Assembly (NCBI GenBank): GCA_021018815.1
Contig: JAITYX010000054.1
Location: 62,001 to 126,000, forward strand
Reading direction: 5' to 3'
Source: Talinum fruticosum
Lineage: Eukaryota > Streptophyta > Magnoliopsida > Caryophyllales > Talinaceae
DNA length: 64,000 nt
The notes below the pieces were generated by a model, which ran no database searches, had not been told where the DNA came from, and was given only the letters and a program-made list of their open reading frames with translations. Made by a program: the position numbers and the translations under genes. How positions within the stretch are numbered: position 1 is the first letter of the stretch; each line of letters starts with the position of its first letter. Shown here in pieces: positions 24,901 through 34,857 of this stretch.

Positions 24901-26585
24901 CATACTTGTTGGCATAGGCTTGGCTTCTTTCCCATCAAAATATTCCCTCAAAGCGGAATTTTAGAACCTTTTGTCAACTTCACAATTTGGTAGAGTTCGC
25001 CAAGTCCTATTTCCTCAGCATGAGGAAAAGATGCTTCCCAAGTTTTGATTTCCAAATAAAACTTTAAACAGAGCATGTTTTTGAAAAAGAAAAAGGAATA
25101 AAAGCAAAACTGAAGACCAAAAAGAATAATATCCTGAAAAAAATGCGCATTGATTTGAACAGATTAACTTATCATTGCTATATCCACAAAAGCTGACCAA
25201 TCCAAATGCGTACAGCCATAATATCCTCACACATGAACTAGGTCTTAACAAAACTGATCAATGGATCTGAAAAGCATGACAATATAGAAAACACATCACA
25301 TTTAATATATCTTAGATACCCAGAGTATCCGCCTCCATGCAAACAAAATACAACCGGTCCTTCTAAACCTGCCTTATATACGTGAAAGACCTGTAATCAG
25401 GAAAAGAGAAGAAGAGTGAGGGATATTTTCTGTGACAAAATCTGACAAGAAAGAAACGGAAAGAATTGTTTTACACGTTATCCCTATAAAGAAAAAAGAT
25501 TATTTCTTACATTTTCAGTATCTGGTATGTGAATATCATCCTCTTCATCGAAATAGCCCTTCCAATCTAAGGGAGAGTACTTTTCGCATGAACTCCTGCA
25601 TTAACAGTTGACAATGCTTATATACTCATTGATCAGGGCAAGTGTGGGAAACTGAGATATGAGTCAAATAAATTATGAAGAGAAACCATAGCAAATAGAC
25701 AAAACTCCTGTCTTTAACCTACATGAATGTACAACTTATTTGAAATCATTGCCCCATCCATATCGAAAAAAGTGTGCACTCTCTTACTTGCAGTTAACTC
25801 ATTGCCCAATCCATACTTATTCAATCTAATATCCAGCAAAAGCCAGTTTCAGCTCAGACGCCCCAAGAAAATCCCCTCAAGCGAGGCAATAGACTGACTG
25901 TTTTGGGTTTGATTTATGTGAGCAAGTACTCTCCCAAACAAACATGGCTCGAGACTTCTAGCCAAACACTTCTGCAACTAAAAGTAAGACCTCCATACTC
26001 CCCCTTTCCTCAATAATGATAATTGGAACTCCTGATCAAGAGCTCTTTGAGATGCCCCATATTGCCACCCCACCAACGCTAGAGCTAAGTAGAAGCCCTC
26101 ACCAATTCACCATATTTACAAGAATGTACTTAGGACTCATTTTTTGCGCTACTTGATTGAAATTTTAGCAAATTCAGAATCATAACAAATAAGCATATAA
26201 GAATATATGCAACGCTAGAACTTCCCACATGAATTGCAAACACAAAGAACAAGGAAACCAAAATACCATTTTGTCAATTTTATGCCTTCAAAATGTGCCA
26301 TTAATATCCAATAAACTAAGATTTTCCGATCAAACAAGCACTGAATTCATTCAGACAAGAAGGCAAAGAAGCAGAAGAATTAAATGTACGAGGGTGGGAG
26401 AGAGGGAGAGAGAGAAAGAGTTACAGGGATGCAGGGCGATCGGGTATGTTAGAGAAGGCGGAATCAGAGGAGAGATGTTGAGGTTGAGGTGGTGGAGGCA
26501 ATTGAGGCGGCGCCGCCGTTGAAGGCGATTTCAGATCGTCGGAGCACTCCTCCGCTAGCGAGAGGAGGTTGGAGTTGGTGTCCAT
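12991..26585 (-). CDS. PME1: Protein phosphatase methylesterase 1 (PME-1), 12 exons
   Basis: This alpha/beta hydrolase removes the methyl ester from the C-terminal leucine of the PP2A catalytic subunit. Exons (minus, in order): 26425-26585, 25511-25595, 25320-25390, 23957-24071, 23734-23813, 22476-22560, 22301-22381, 18223-18317, 17666-17716, 15062-15141, 13184-13256, 12991-13080. All introns are GT-AG and all phases join, giving about 355 residues once one missing base in exon 10 is allowed for; family members are of similar size. Landmarks: VVFCLHGGGYSG (oxyanion region), VVAMDLRGHGKS, nucleophile elbow GHSMGGS (Ser about 171), VVVDVVEG (Asp about 196) and RHTGHAIQEDVP (His about 323). The start MDTNSNLLSL is preferred over an in-frame ATG at 26669 because relatives begin there and have a similar low-complexity Pro-rich N-terminus. 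The protein ends GPHGVEVGV, shorter than relatives that continue past GVEI. No signal peptide; cytosol or nucleus expected. Confidence 0.93.
13530..13640 (+). mobile_element. tRNA-derived SINE remnant with poly(A) tail
   Basis: The word GTGGCTAAAACTGGTG resembles a Pol III A box, and GACCTAGGATAAAATCTCAC resembles a degraded B box (usual form CCTAGGTTCAAATC). The segment ends CCCTTTGCAC followed by 19 A residues (13616-13634), as plant SINEs do. It lies in PME1 intron 10, antisense to the gene. I could not identify a clean target duplication, so the left border is approximate. Confidence 0.6.
15098..15103 (-). other. PME1: Apparent 1-bp deletion in PME1 exon 10
   Basis: Exon 10 (15062-15141) is 80 bases long, but the phases of exons 9 and 11 require 81. 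On the minus strand the sequence reads CCTGTTCGAAGCTCC, where the conserved PVPKLLLLAG segment would need CCTGTTCCGAAG. Upstream of this point the frame gives GLSDKFLSSPV and downstream, shifted by one, KLLLLAGTDRLD. The lesion is either a real frameshift that removes the catalytic histidine and C-terminus, or a base-call error in a CC pair. Confidence 0.8.
15974..15995. repeat. (TA)n microsatellite
   Basis: About eleven TA units in PME1 intron 9. It may be polymorphic. Confidence 0.9.
17262..17365. mobile_element. Stowaway-like MITE
   Basis: A 104-bp element has inverted ends CTCTCCTTCCCAAAATAAG and, from the other side, CTCCCTTCGTCCCAAAATAAG, flanked by TA on both sides (17260-17261 and 17366-17367). 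The CTCCCTCCGTCCC-type terminus and TA duplication are the hallmarks of Stowaway (Tc1/Mariner-derived) MITEs. It sits in PME1 intron 9. Confidence 0.88.
18900..20450 (-). mobile_element. RTE-type LINE remnant, antisense to + and parallel to PME1
   Basis: In PME1 intron 7 the minus strand has scattered pieces of an RTE-clade reverse transcriptase. LRCLDKKGARIANIQVVRDMY lies around 19870-19960, followed by a MEHFPV-like word and QDDVIWCMLF, where the intact family has ADDIVL next; here the catalytic FADD is lost. Further on come KFYGVVVRPMML and the C-terminal block resembling LVKRCERVTIKGVKRGRGRPKKT (around 19100-19240). There are many frame breaks, so this is an old, dead copy. Confidence 0.65.
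20640..21477. repeat. Low-complexity and duplicated intronic DNA
   Basis: There is a run of C-rich sequence around 20740-20790 and 21040-21085. About 150 bp starting near 21120 recurs, diverged, near 21326; shared words are GTGACAAACATA, AACTAACAAAATTACATAGCCTAAAAGTTT and AGGAACATTCCA. Nothing coding is evident. Confidence 0.6.
21478..21581. repeat. Perfect 2 x 52-bp tandem duplication
   Basis: The 52-bp unit, starting AAATATTTACAACTGTAG and ending GGTGCTAAGGGC, occurs twice without a visible mismatch (21478-21529 and 21530-21581). The identity suggests a recent duplication within PME1 intron 7. Each unit contains the palindrome-like TACAACTGTAGTTGTA. Confidence 0.92.
22771..23423. mobile_element. 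Mutator-like foldback MITE with 10-bp target duplication
   Basis: The 653-bp element in PME1 intron 5 is flanked by TAATATCCCC on both sides (22761-22770 and 23424-23433). Its ends are inverted: left CAAAAATTGCTGGGAGATAC, right (complement) CAAAAGTTGGAGGGAGTACC. The inverted match continues inward for about 250 bp through TTTGTGGAAACTATTTA, AAGGTCTTTTC, AATTATAAG and CATCACCATCTTC-like words. Long terminal inverted repeats and a 9-10 bp duplication are typical of Mutator-like elements. No transposase is present. Confidence 0.88.
26401..26420. repeat. (GA)n tract next to the PME1 exon 1 donor
   Basis: A purine tract AGAGGGAGAGAGAGAAAGAG lies just inside PME1 intron 1, 4 bases beyond the donor (minus-strand GTAACTC). 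On the transcript it is a CU-rich tract. CU-rich leader introns are common in plants; any regulatory role is a guess. Confidence 0.6.
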
Positions 26586-27284
26586 TTTCTTCTCAGCAGC
26601 ACCTCGCTGTCTCCAATTGGTTGCCTTTATTGAAAGGAGATTAAAAATTTTAGCGATCATATATACCAATTATCAATTATATATTAATGATTGATAGTTA
26701 TTTTAATGTGACATAAGCATCCTATATATCAATTACATATATTAATTTTATCTAATTTTTAGATGTTTTATACATTTAATTATATTAAAATTAATTTTTT
26801 TATAAATTTATATATTATATGTTTATTATATTGGATTATATATTTCTAAAATTAATTTATATTTAATTTTATGAATAATATTGTGTAATATTGTGAATTT
26901 AAATAAAACATTATCTTTACCTAATGAATATTTTTTTCAAGAAATTGTGATTTTAAAATTTAATGTTGTAAAAAGAGAAAAGATAAATAATGAGTTAAAT
27001 ATATAAATAAATAACAATAAGTTACTAGAATAAGTTATAAAAAATTAAAAGAAATATTTTTATATTAACTATTTAAAGAAAAATATATGCACTTATATTC
27101 TTTTAACTTATTATTAGCTTTTATTGATATAAATAAATTAAAAATTAAATAATAAATAATGTATAAAAATAAAATTAATTATTGTCCTTGTATAGTAAGG
27201 GTATAACCCTAGTATTTTTAAATATGATTGAAATGTTTTAATATGCTATTTTTTTACCGATTATGTATCGCCCAAATCCTTTTA
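26586..27284. promoter_or_regulatory. PME1 upstream region, very AT-rich
   Basis: The 5' untranslated region lies just above 26585. From about 26650 to 27230 the sequence is extremely AT-rich and without reading frames. It must contain the PME1 promoter unless the promoter lies deeper, but I cannot name a start site. The GGGTATAACCCTAGTA word near 27200 marks the approach to the inverted-repeat element. Confidence 0.4.
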
Positions 27285-27918
27285 TGTAAAAAATCATGCA
27301 GAATTACTCTTAAATTTAGTGCAATTATTCTAAAGCTCCTCGGGTATGAAAAATTACTCGTAGGTACTCTTATCTTTGCAAACAATTATCCAAAGATACT
27401 TGAAGATTTGGTGTAACTATTTAAAGGTCTCTTAAATATGAAAAATTACTACTCCGAACTTTGCAAAAAATTGTCCAAAGATACCCTAAAGTTTGGTATA
27501 ACTATTTAAAGGCTCCTCATGAATGAAAATATACTCCTAAGTATATTACCTTTGTTGTAATGTTTTTTACGGTCCATTTTCGACGTTGTCATATATATAA
27601 TATGTTAAGCAAGAAATTAAATTTTTTGTTGATTACCAATTTTACCCCTACTTTCAATGACTGAAACTTAAAACATCGATTTTTTACCTTCTTCCCATCT
27701 AACAAAATAAAACTAGTAATTTTTTTTGTTGTGATTTTTATAGTTACTTGTTTCAAAATTTTGTACTTACAAAATTGATAATTTGTTTATGTTGTGATTT
27801 TTATAACTAATTTTTTTATTATTTAAAATTAAAATTAAAAATATTACGATTGTCTCCTTCGGTATAGTCATGTATACATGTGAATACAATAAAATGTGGT
27901 AATATGGGAAATATATGC
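27285..27918 (+). repeat. Left arm of the large inverted repeat (outer part)
   Basis: This arm contains two to three internal units of about 85 bp with CCAAAGATAC and TTTGGTRTAACTATTTAAAGG. It stops at TATATGC, where the CACTA element starts, and resumes after the CACTA at 34427 with TGCTTTAACTTATTTTTATT. Confidence 0.78.
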
Positions 27919-28230
27919 CACTACTAGAAAACCGACAATTAGCGACGGAATATTGTCCAATAGCAACGGAATTCATAAAACAATGGACGAATTAGCGACG
28001 GAAATATTCCGTCAGCTGAAACTCAGTCGCTAAAACTTAGCGACGGAAATTCCCAAGTCATATATCTAATTAGCAACGGAAACGTCTTCCGTAGCTAATT
28101 TAGTTTAGCGAGGAATGATGTTCCATTGCTGATTATAGCAACGGAAATTGTGATATTTCCGTTGTTGTTTTCCCTCATCGAACAGCGTAGGTCCGTCGCT
28201 ATTCGAGCAGAAATCCAAAATACAATTCTC
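27919..28230. repeat. Left terminus and subterminal repeats of the CACTA element
   Basis: Multiple copies of AGCGACGGAA and its complement, some as AGCAACGG variants, within 310 bp of the terminus. Confidence 0.88.
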
Positions 28231-28474
28231 TAATTATTCGTTACCCTAGTACAAAAATTGTGAATGGATATACAAATCCAACATTGACATATGTGACACT
28301 TACATTTGGCATTTACATATGTCGGCCACAAAGTACTCATCCAAGTTGGATATATAAATCCAACTTACATATTCAAAATCAAAACATATTTAAAACAAAT
28401 TCACAAGTTCAAAAAAACAACCATACAAAAGTTCACAAGAAACCATAAACACATCCGAAAAGTTCGTCAAGTGT

Positions 28475-30326
28475 TCACCAATATACACAAAAGTTCACAA
28501 TGTATTCGGGGTCCTCACTCTTCCTCTTCCTCTTCCTCTTGTGGTTGTACTTGGTCGACGGTGAGATCCGGATGATTGCTCGAGACTTCATAAATTCGAT
28601 GAAGCGTGCTATTGGCTCGACGAAACTGTCCACCTTTTCTTTAATCTGCCTATTTTCCAACCCAAGCACCCGAGCATGCTCAATCCATTGATGTAACTCA
28701 CAAGTTAAATTATGTAATGTTGCTCTCAAATCCGAGTCATCTGCAGTAGAAGCTTTCGGTGATTTGAATGGCATGGTTGGTTTGAAGTTTTTAGCCTCAA
28801 ATCCAAGTCCATAAATGTGACCTTTCTTGTTCGCATTGGCTTTGACCCACAACTCATGTTGTGAAGGGGTGGAGACATGATCCTCGGAAGAGTTGGGGTC
28901 ATCACTAGAAGGTTGAGTGGGTTGAGTGTTTTGCAACTCTTCCCACTCTTTTTGAAACTTGTCCTGAATAATATATAAATATTTGAGGCGTGTAACTATC
29001 ACGAGGTTGTTAACGAAAACCATAGATTGAAAAATATGAAAATTGCATATATAAGGTTACTCACATAAATGGTCTTGGATTTTTGGTCGACCCATTTGTC
29101 CTTTTTTGTTTTGTGGGTTCGTGAAAATAGTTGGGTCGGTAGAGGCTGAACTCCTTTAAGCTCCTTCATTTAAATAAAAAAAAGTTAGTAGAGAATCAAT
29201 TTACTAATATGAACATGTTAATAGTTGCATGCGTAATCACTAATAAAGGGGTATGTACCAATCGCCGCTTATGCTCCGTCATAGGGATTGAGCCACAAGT
29301 ATGGAGCGATGAACCAAGTCCCCCTTGATCAGCATGGTAGTTTTTCGAGCTCGCTCACGGAATTTCTTGTAGTCAACGGTTTCCCATTATTCCGAGCAAC
29401 TCGCGCCAGTAGTTGTCACCCAACCATTTTGGCTTCTTCTTATTTTTCCTTGCCTTCAGCATGAAGTCCTTTAATCGATCACTTCCTTTCTTTTCAAAAT
29501 TTCTTCTTATTTGGACTTCATCGGTTGGAGACCAAGTGAAAATTTTCTATATAAATAAAAAAGTAGTTTATAAGTTATGAAATTATAATATAATGTTCGA
29601 ACATGCACAATAAGTCATTATGTTATCCGAAATTCAGAAAACTCGGCCCTGTCATTACCTTGAACTTTACCCTACGTAGGCCAAGCTCCGTCGTACTTGC
29701 TTTGGAAGATGTGGGAAATCGTGCCCACAACTTTGTCAATGGGGAAGAACCTAATCAAGAAACATATAAAATAGTTAGTTGTACTATTAAACTATTAAGC
29801 TTAATTATTTTATTAATTATTATAACACTTACCCTTCACCATCCGGCTTAATTCGAATCTTTTCTCGGTTGCTAGCACTGCTTGATTCAAGACTAGCATG
29901 CTCGTTGCCTGCATCAGTTGGCTCATCATTTGTAAGCCTTTATGGTGACCTTTGTTCGGCACCAAGTGGATGCGTGGTACATTATTTATACCATATTGGT
30001 TATATGCATATGTATTGGGCGGGTTTGAGTACATATGAGGGTGCTGAGAATATGGAGGGTTTGGGATAAAAGACCCACCCATTGGGCTTTGCATGTGGGG
30101 GATGTTTGGAGGTTGGAAAAAAGGAGGGTTGGGAATGAATGACCCCTATTGGAGTTTGTTTGTAAGGGGAGTGTGGAGATAGTGCTCCACCTACGAGGAG
30201 ATTGAAGGTTATGAGGGTTTTGAGAGGGGTAGAAGTGCTGACATCATTACCTTCCCAATCGGTAGTGGTGTTTCTTGGCCTTCCTCTCCTAGTTGATCTT
30301 TTGGACCTGCCTCTACCTCTCTCCAT
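28475..30326 (-). pseudogene. CACTA accessory protein (Transposase_24 / TNPA-like), broken
   Basis: Probable start at 30326 (MERGRGRSKRSTRRGRPRN). A Gly/Pro/Tyr-rich stretch follows (FIPNPPYSQHPHMYSNPP) after a frame change. The conserved core lies around 29280-29530 (TWSPTDEVQIRRNFEKKGSD, KKPKWLGDNYWRELL, then frame-shifted GGLGSSLHTCGSIPMTEHK). The C-terminal exon at 28475-29023 carries KKGHIYGLGFEAKNF and an Lys/Arg-rich tail. This order matches the plant Transposase_24 family of CACTA accessory proteins, which bind element ends. Frameshifts around 29340 and 30050, and intron gaps, prevent a clean model. Confidence 0.72.
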
Positions 30327-30571
30327 CTTTCTCAACATAAACAACATAAAAACATCATTAGTAAACATCCAACGATTAAAGTGATTCCATATAAAATAAC
30401 ATGTAAACATTAGTAAACATATAAACATGTAAGCGTTAGATATAAATATTCTTCTATGAATAAATTACGCTTCAATTGTTTCACCTTCATTATATTAATA
30501 AGAATTCATTTCATTACAACATAAATGAAAGTTATTCAATATAAAACAAACCAAAAAAAGAACATCATCAA

Positions 30572-33026
30572 CTAGCCATCATCCTCATCATCGGTATCAT
30601 CATTATCTTCTTCACTATCCTCTTCGGCATCATTGAATATGATATGTTCTTCTTCCTCATCGGTGATGTTATTATCATCCCATTCACCTTCCTCATCTTC
30701 TTCACCATCCTCTTCTTCACCGACATCCTCAACCCCATCTTCTCGATTTAAAATAACGTCATCAACTAATTCTTCTGCTAAGATTGAGTTATCAACCAAA
30801 GTGTCCGGCAAAGTTTTCATTATAGATCGATCTGTACCCATACTATCCTCTTGGAATGCAAGAGGAATAGTATATTGATCATTAACTCGGCCCTTGGTTT
30901 TGATGCCACTACGACGAACCAATTCAATTTTTCTCTAGGGACCCCTTGTGGATATGACATATAATACACCTGAGTTGCCGTACTAGCAAATATGAAAAGA
31001 TCGTACTTACGATAAAGCCTTGTACGATGCACTTTAACATACGAACTAAATTTATGGCACCGAGTTCCCGAGGACGACTAGTGTCAAACCAATCGCATTT
31101 AAACGAGCACACACCTTTTTATTGCCCATTCACAGATTGCCCTCTTACTGCTCCGACGTGAACACATATTTTGCCTTCGGTTTGAGAATTTTACCATTTA
31201 CTCCATGCTTTAAATTCAACTCCACACGATCACACAACTCTTCCAAATCCATTCTTGCGTTGATATCATCCTTTGTTTTACCAGGAATATCCATAACGGT
31301 GTTAATTATATTCTCAAAAAAATTCTTTCAATGTGCATCACATCTAGGTTGTGGAGAAGAAATTGATTTTTCCAATATGGAAGCTCCCAAAATATGCTTT
31401 GTTTTGTCTAATTATGATCCTTTTGAACCCCGAAATGTTAATTTCTTGCTCTTCGTTACTTTGGGAAAGCTTTCAACCCATTGTTTTATTTCTTCCCCGT
31501 ATATCGACGAGGAGGACCCGAATGTAAGGTTTTTCCTTTGGTAAACAATGTGCTATTCCTTAGGAACGTGTGACTTCGGGGCAAAAACCACCGATGGAAA
31601 TCATACCATGAAAATTTTCGACCATTTCTAAGATTTAATGCTTTTTTTATTCATATATACCGGGCATGACATGGCACCATGCGTACTCCATCCGGACAAC
31701 ATACCATAGGCCGGGAAATCATTAATGGTCCACATCAACGTACCCTTTATGAGAAAGTTCTCACCTTTTGAAATATCATATGTTTCAACACCATCTTCCC
31801 ATAGTGTTTTCAACTCGTCAATAAGAGGCTGCAAGTACACATCAATTTTATTTTTCGGATTTGTAGGCCCTGGTATGATACATGTCAAGAACATATGAGG
31901 CGTCGTCATGCATAACTCCGGTGGTAGATTATAGGGCGTAACAACGATCGGCCAAATTGAATAAGACCTTGAAGGTTGGCTGAATAGATTAAACCCATCT
32001 ATGCACAAACCAAGTCTAATATTTCTAAGTTCGGTAGCAAATTCGGGGTGAATTCTATCAAAATGTTTCCATGCTTCACCATCCGAAGGATGACAGAGGA
32101 CACCATCATCTCTTACATTCTCTTAATGCCATCTCATGTGCTTTGCTATGGTTTTTGAAGCAAACAAGCGCTGAAGTCTTGGTATTAATGGCAAGTAATG
32201 CATCCTTGCAAATGGAGTTCTTTGACTTTTGCCTTATCTTTCCCTTTGACGCTTCCATCTTGCATTACCACAAAACTTGCATGAATCAAGATTAATGTCC
32301 TCTTTGTAGAATAGACAACAATCAATTTTTTGAATATCTATCCCAAGATTTTTAATGACCTTCTTTGCATGGTGAATGTCACGAGGAACTCGGTTATCAG
32401 GTGGACAAATCTCCCTCATAAGTTGAGCAATTTCATTGAAGCAATTTTGAGGCATGTTGTAGTCGGACTTGATTCTCAACATTCTAACGGTGGCGGACAA
32501 CTCGGTGTGAGTTTTATTTCCTACCCACAAAGGTCGTTGCGCAGCCTCAACCATATTAAAGAAAGTTTGGGCATGGGTATTTGGAGGCTCACTTGTAGAG
32601 TATTGATTTGAGATCATGGCATACGTGACCATATCATTCATACGGTCGATATTTGATTCTACATCGCCGTAGTTCATATGATTGGTGCCACTTTCATTGT
32701 TGAATATGTTAGAAGTCATACCACCATCCTCATGTAAATGAGGATCTATTTCTCCATGACTAGTCCAATACCAATGGTTTGGAAGAAAACCATATTGATA
32801 AAGGTGTAACTTAACTTCATCGGGATCCTTATACTTTCGATTTTTGCATTTGCGACATGGACACCTATATTGTTGATTATGTACAAATTCGATTGACTTC
32901 TAGCATGTGCATCAAACTCCTCAACCCCGTCTAAAAACTCTTGTCTATACCCAACTCTTGTCTATACCCAACTCTACCGGTTAATAACTTACGATACATC
33001 CATCTACAATGCGTAGGTCCGTCCAT
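30572..33026 (-). pseudogene. TNP2-type CACTA transposase, internally deleted and frameshifted
   Basis: Start at 33026 (MDGPTHCRWMYRKLLTGRVG, a Transpos_assoc-type N-terminus). Next comes a region with SATVRMLRIKSDYNMPQNCF and the Cys pair CKFCGNARW (32719-32234). The TNP2 core is at 32008-31628 (CIDGFNLFSQPSRSYSIWPI, VTPYNLPPELCM, LIDELKTLWEDGVETYDIS, WTINDFPAYGMLSGWSTHG). A frame-shifted FFENIINTVMDIPGKTKDD block follows near 31300-31200. The sequence then jumps to a DUF4216 block (FKCDWFDTSR, TATQVYYMSYPQ, 31110-30900) and ends in a very acidic tail (30740-30572). The DUF4218 block found in the first CACTA element is absent here, so an internal deletion is likely. Confidence 0.8.
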
Positions 33027-33029
33027 ATA

Positions 33030-33775
33030 TATTCGATTGACATTTAACAATTTATTAAATTATTAGTTAGTAATATCAATACATGGAGATGTTATGATTA
33101 CATTTCTTCTATAATGAACATAATCTATATATAACCATTATGCATTGAACATATATTTTTGTATTATACATAAATTTCTTTAATTTCTATATTTTACTCG
33201 TAAGTATTTATATCATAATTAAACTAATCATACCTAATTAGCATAAATAAACTCACACAAATATAATTAAACTAATCGTACATAATCATACCTAATTAGC
33301 ATAAACAAACTCACACAAATAAACCACAAACAATTGCACATATATAAATCACAAAAAATATTTACTTCAACTTCAACAACAATTTCCAACAAATCTAACA
33401 CCACATACTTTCAACAACACAAATTCTATACATAAATAACATTTACTTCAAATTCAATAATAATTTCCAACAAATCTAACTTCAATAACATTTACTCCAT
33501 AAATAACACAATTGCACATTTTTCTTTTCAAATTCATTCACAAACAACATTCATTTGCAATAAATTATATAAATTCATCAATTTTAAGCTAAATTATTAA
33601 AAACCCTAAATCTAACTTCAATAACATTTACTTCATAAATAACACAATTGCACATTTTCCTTTTCAAATTCATTCACAAACAACATTAATTTCCAACAAA
33701 TTACATATATTCATCAATTTGAAGTTAAATTTTTTAAAACCCTAAATCTAATAAAAATCAAGAAAATAATACCTT
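33030..33775 (-). other. AT-rich leader intron of the CACTA transposase (probable)
   Basis: About 750 bp with no frames and A/C-rich repeats of the type TTCAATAACATTTACT and AAACCCTAAATCTAA. On the minus strand it begins with a good donor (TTTGAAG/GTATTATT at 33775). The acceptor before the ATG at 33026 is not clear. Confidence 0.45.
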
Positions 33776-34084
33776 CAAAGAAGGGGCAAGTACGAGCGGC
33801 GGCGGCGGCGGGAGGACAGGCGTGCGGCGGGAGGAGCGGAGGTGGCGACGGCGGCGTCCTCCAGGCGGCAGCAGCGGCGGCACAAGGGTCGGCAGCAGCG
33901 GCGGACGAAGAGCGGCGGACGGCCGGAGGGGCGGCCGGTGAAGGCGGAGGCGGGCGAACCGGCGGCGGGAGTGGGGGTGGCGACGGGTCTTGGCACTAAT
34001 GCTCGCAATCGCTCGCTTGGAGTCTCTCTCTCTCTGCTTTCGGAAAATTCAGTCCGGCGAAAAGCCGGATCCGGATTTATTCGG
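33776..34084 (-). other. GC-rich first exon / leader of the CACTA transposase (probable)
   Basis: A sharp GC-rich, CpG-rich patch in an AT-rich element. On the minus strand a 77-codon frame (34008-33775) is rich in Ala, Pro and Arg and ends at the donor. It may be only a 5' untranslated exon. A patch of similar composition and strand occurs in the unrelated solo LTR at 39690-39990. Confidence 0.45.
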
Positions 34085-34426
34085 ATTTAGTGACTGAACA
34101 GTCAGTCGCTAAATAAAAATTTTAATTAGCGACGGAATATTCCGTCGCTAAATACTAACTTAATTTAATTTAAATTTTTTTGGGTTTTCCTACATCCGAA
34201 AATCGATCTAGCCTTAGCGACGGAATATTCTGTCGCTGAATAAATTAGGGACGGAATAGCGACGGAAATTTCCGTCGCCGATTTCAAATTAGGGACAGAT
34301 TCTCGTTTCCGTCGCTAATTCGTCACTGTCCGACACGGTTGTCGGTTTTGTCGAATCCATCGCTAATTCCGTCGCTATGTGGCGACGGACATGTTTCCGT
34401 CGCAATTTAGCAGTTTTGTAGTAGTG
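34085..34426. repeat. Right terminus and subterminal repeats of the CACTA element
   Basis: Dense TTAGCGACGGAATATTCCGT palindromes and single GCGACGGA words up to the terminus at 34426. Confidence 0.9.
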
Positions 34427-34480
34427 TGCTTTAACTTATTTTTATTAAAATAAAATGCAATAGCACTTATAAAACTTAAG

Positions 34481-34857
34481 TCAAAAGAGGGGATAAGCAA
34501 AAGCGTGGAGGATCGAAGAAAGCAAATACAATTAGTTTTCAAATAAGAACGCAAGTCCTTCCACACAATCTAGTGAAGTCTCTTGACTAGGATGGTTGTT
34601 GTCGTCAAATCCTTTGTTATTTATTCTTTTCATATCCTTTTTTTTTCTTAGGACATCTCTCTTTCACAAATATTGAAACTTAATTGGTACTACGTGCATT
34701 ACTTGCTGCCTTGTGAATAATCCTTAATCTTTTTTTGGTTCAAATTTGGTTTGTTAAAGGGATATATTTAGGGGTTTTAAAAGACATGTCATGTGTGTTA
34801 TTTGAAGTTTCAATATGATTATACCTATTTTAGATGTCTAACCATGTAAATGTCAAA
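34481..34857. other. Loop of the large inverted-repeat element
   Basis: The spacer between the two arms. A 63-codon frame on the minus strand (34375-34566) crosses the CACTA end and is chance. No conserved motif seen. Confidence 0.5.

Larger units (their letters stand above)
27919..34426 (-). mobile_element. Complete CACTA element, 6508 bp, TSD TGC
   Basis: The left end begins CACTACTAGAAAACCGAC and the right end, in complement, CACTACTACAAAACTGC. TGC flanks both sides (27916-27918 and 34427-34429), the 3-bp duplication expected for CACTA. Both ends carry subterminal TTAGCGACGGAA and TTCCGTCGCTAA repeats, often as palindromes. Genes run on the minus strand: a TNP2-type transposase and then an accessory (TNPA-like) gene. 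Both are broken, so movement would need help from another copy. Confidence 0.93.

Noticed and set aside
26421..26669. Upstream ATG at 26669 as the PME1 start
   Set aside because: It is in frame, but the extra 28 residues (MVYMIAKIFNLLSIK...) do not resemble relatives, and the segment is AT-rich leader; the ATG at 26585 fits the family.
30633..30878. Plus-strand Ser-rich frame
   Set aside because: It is the complement of the acidic Asp/Glu tail of the minus-strand transposase.
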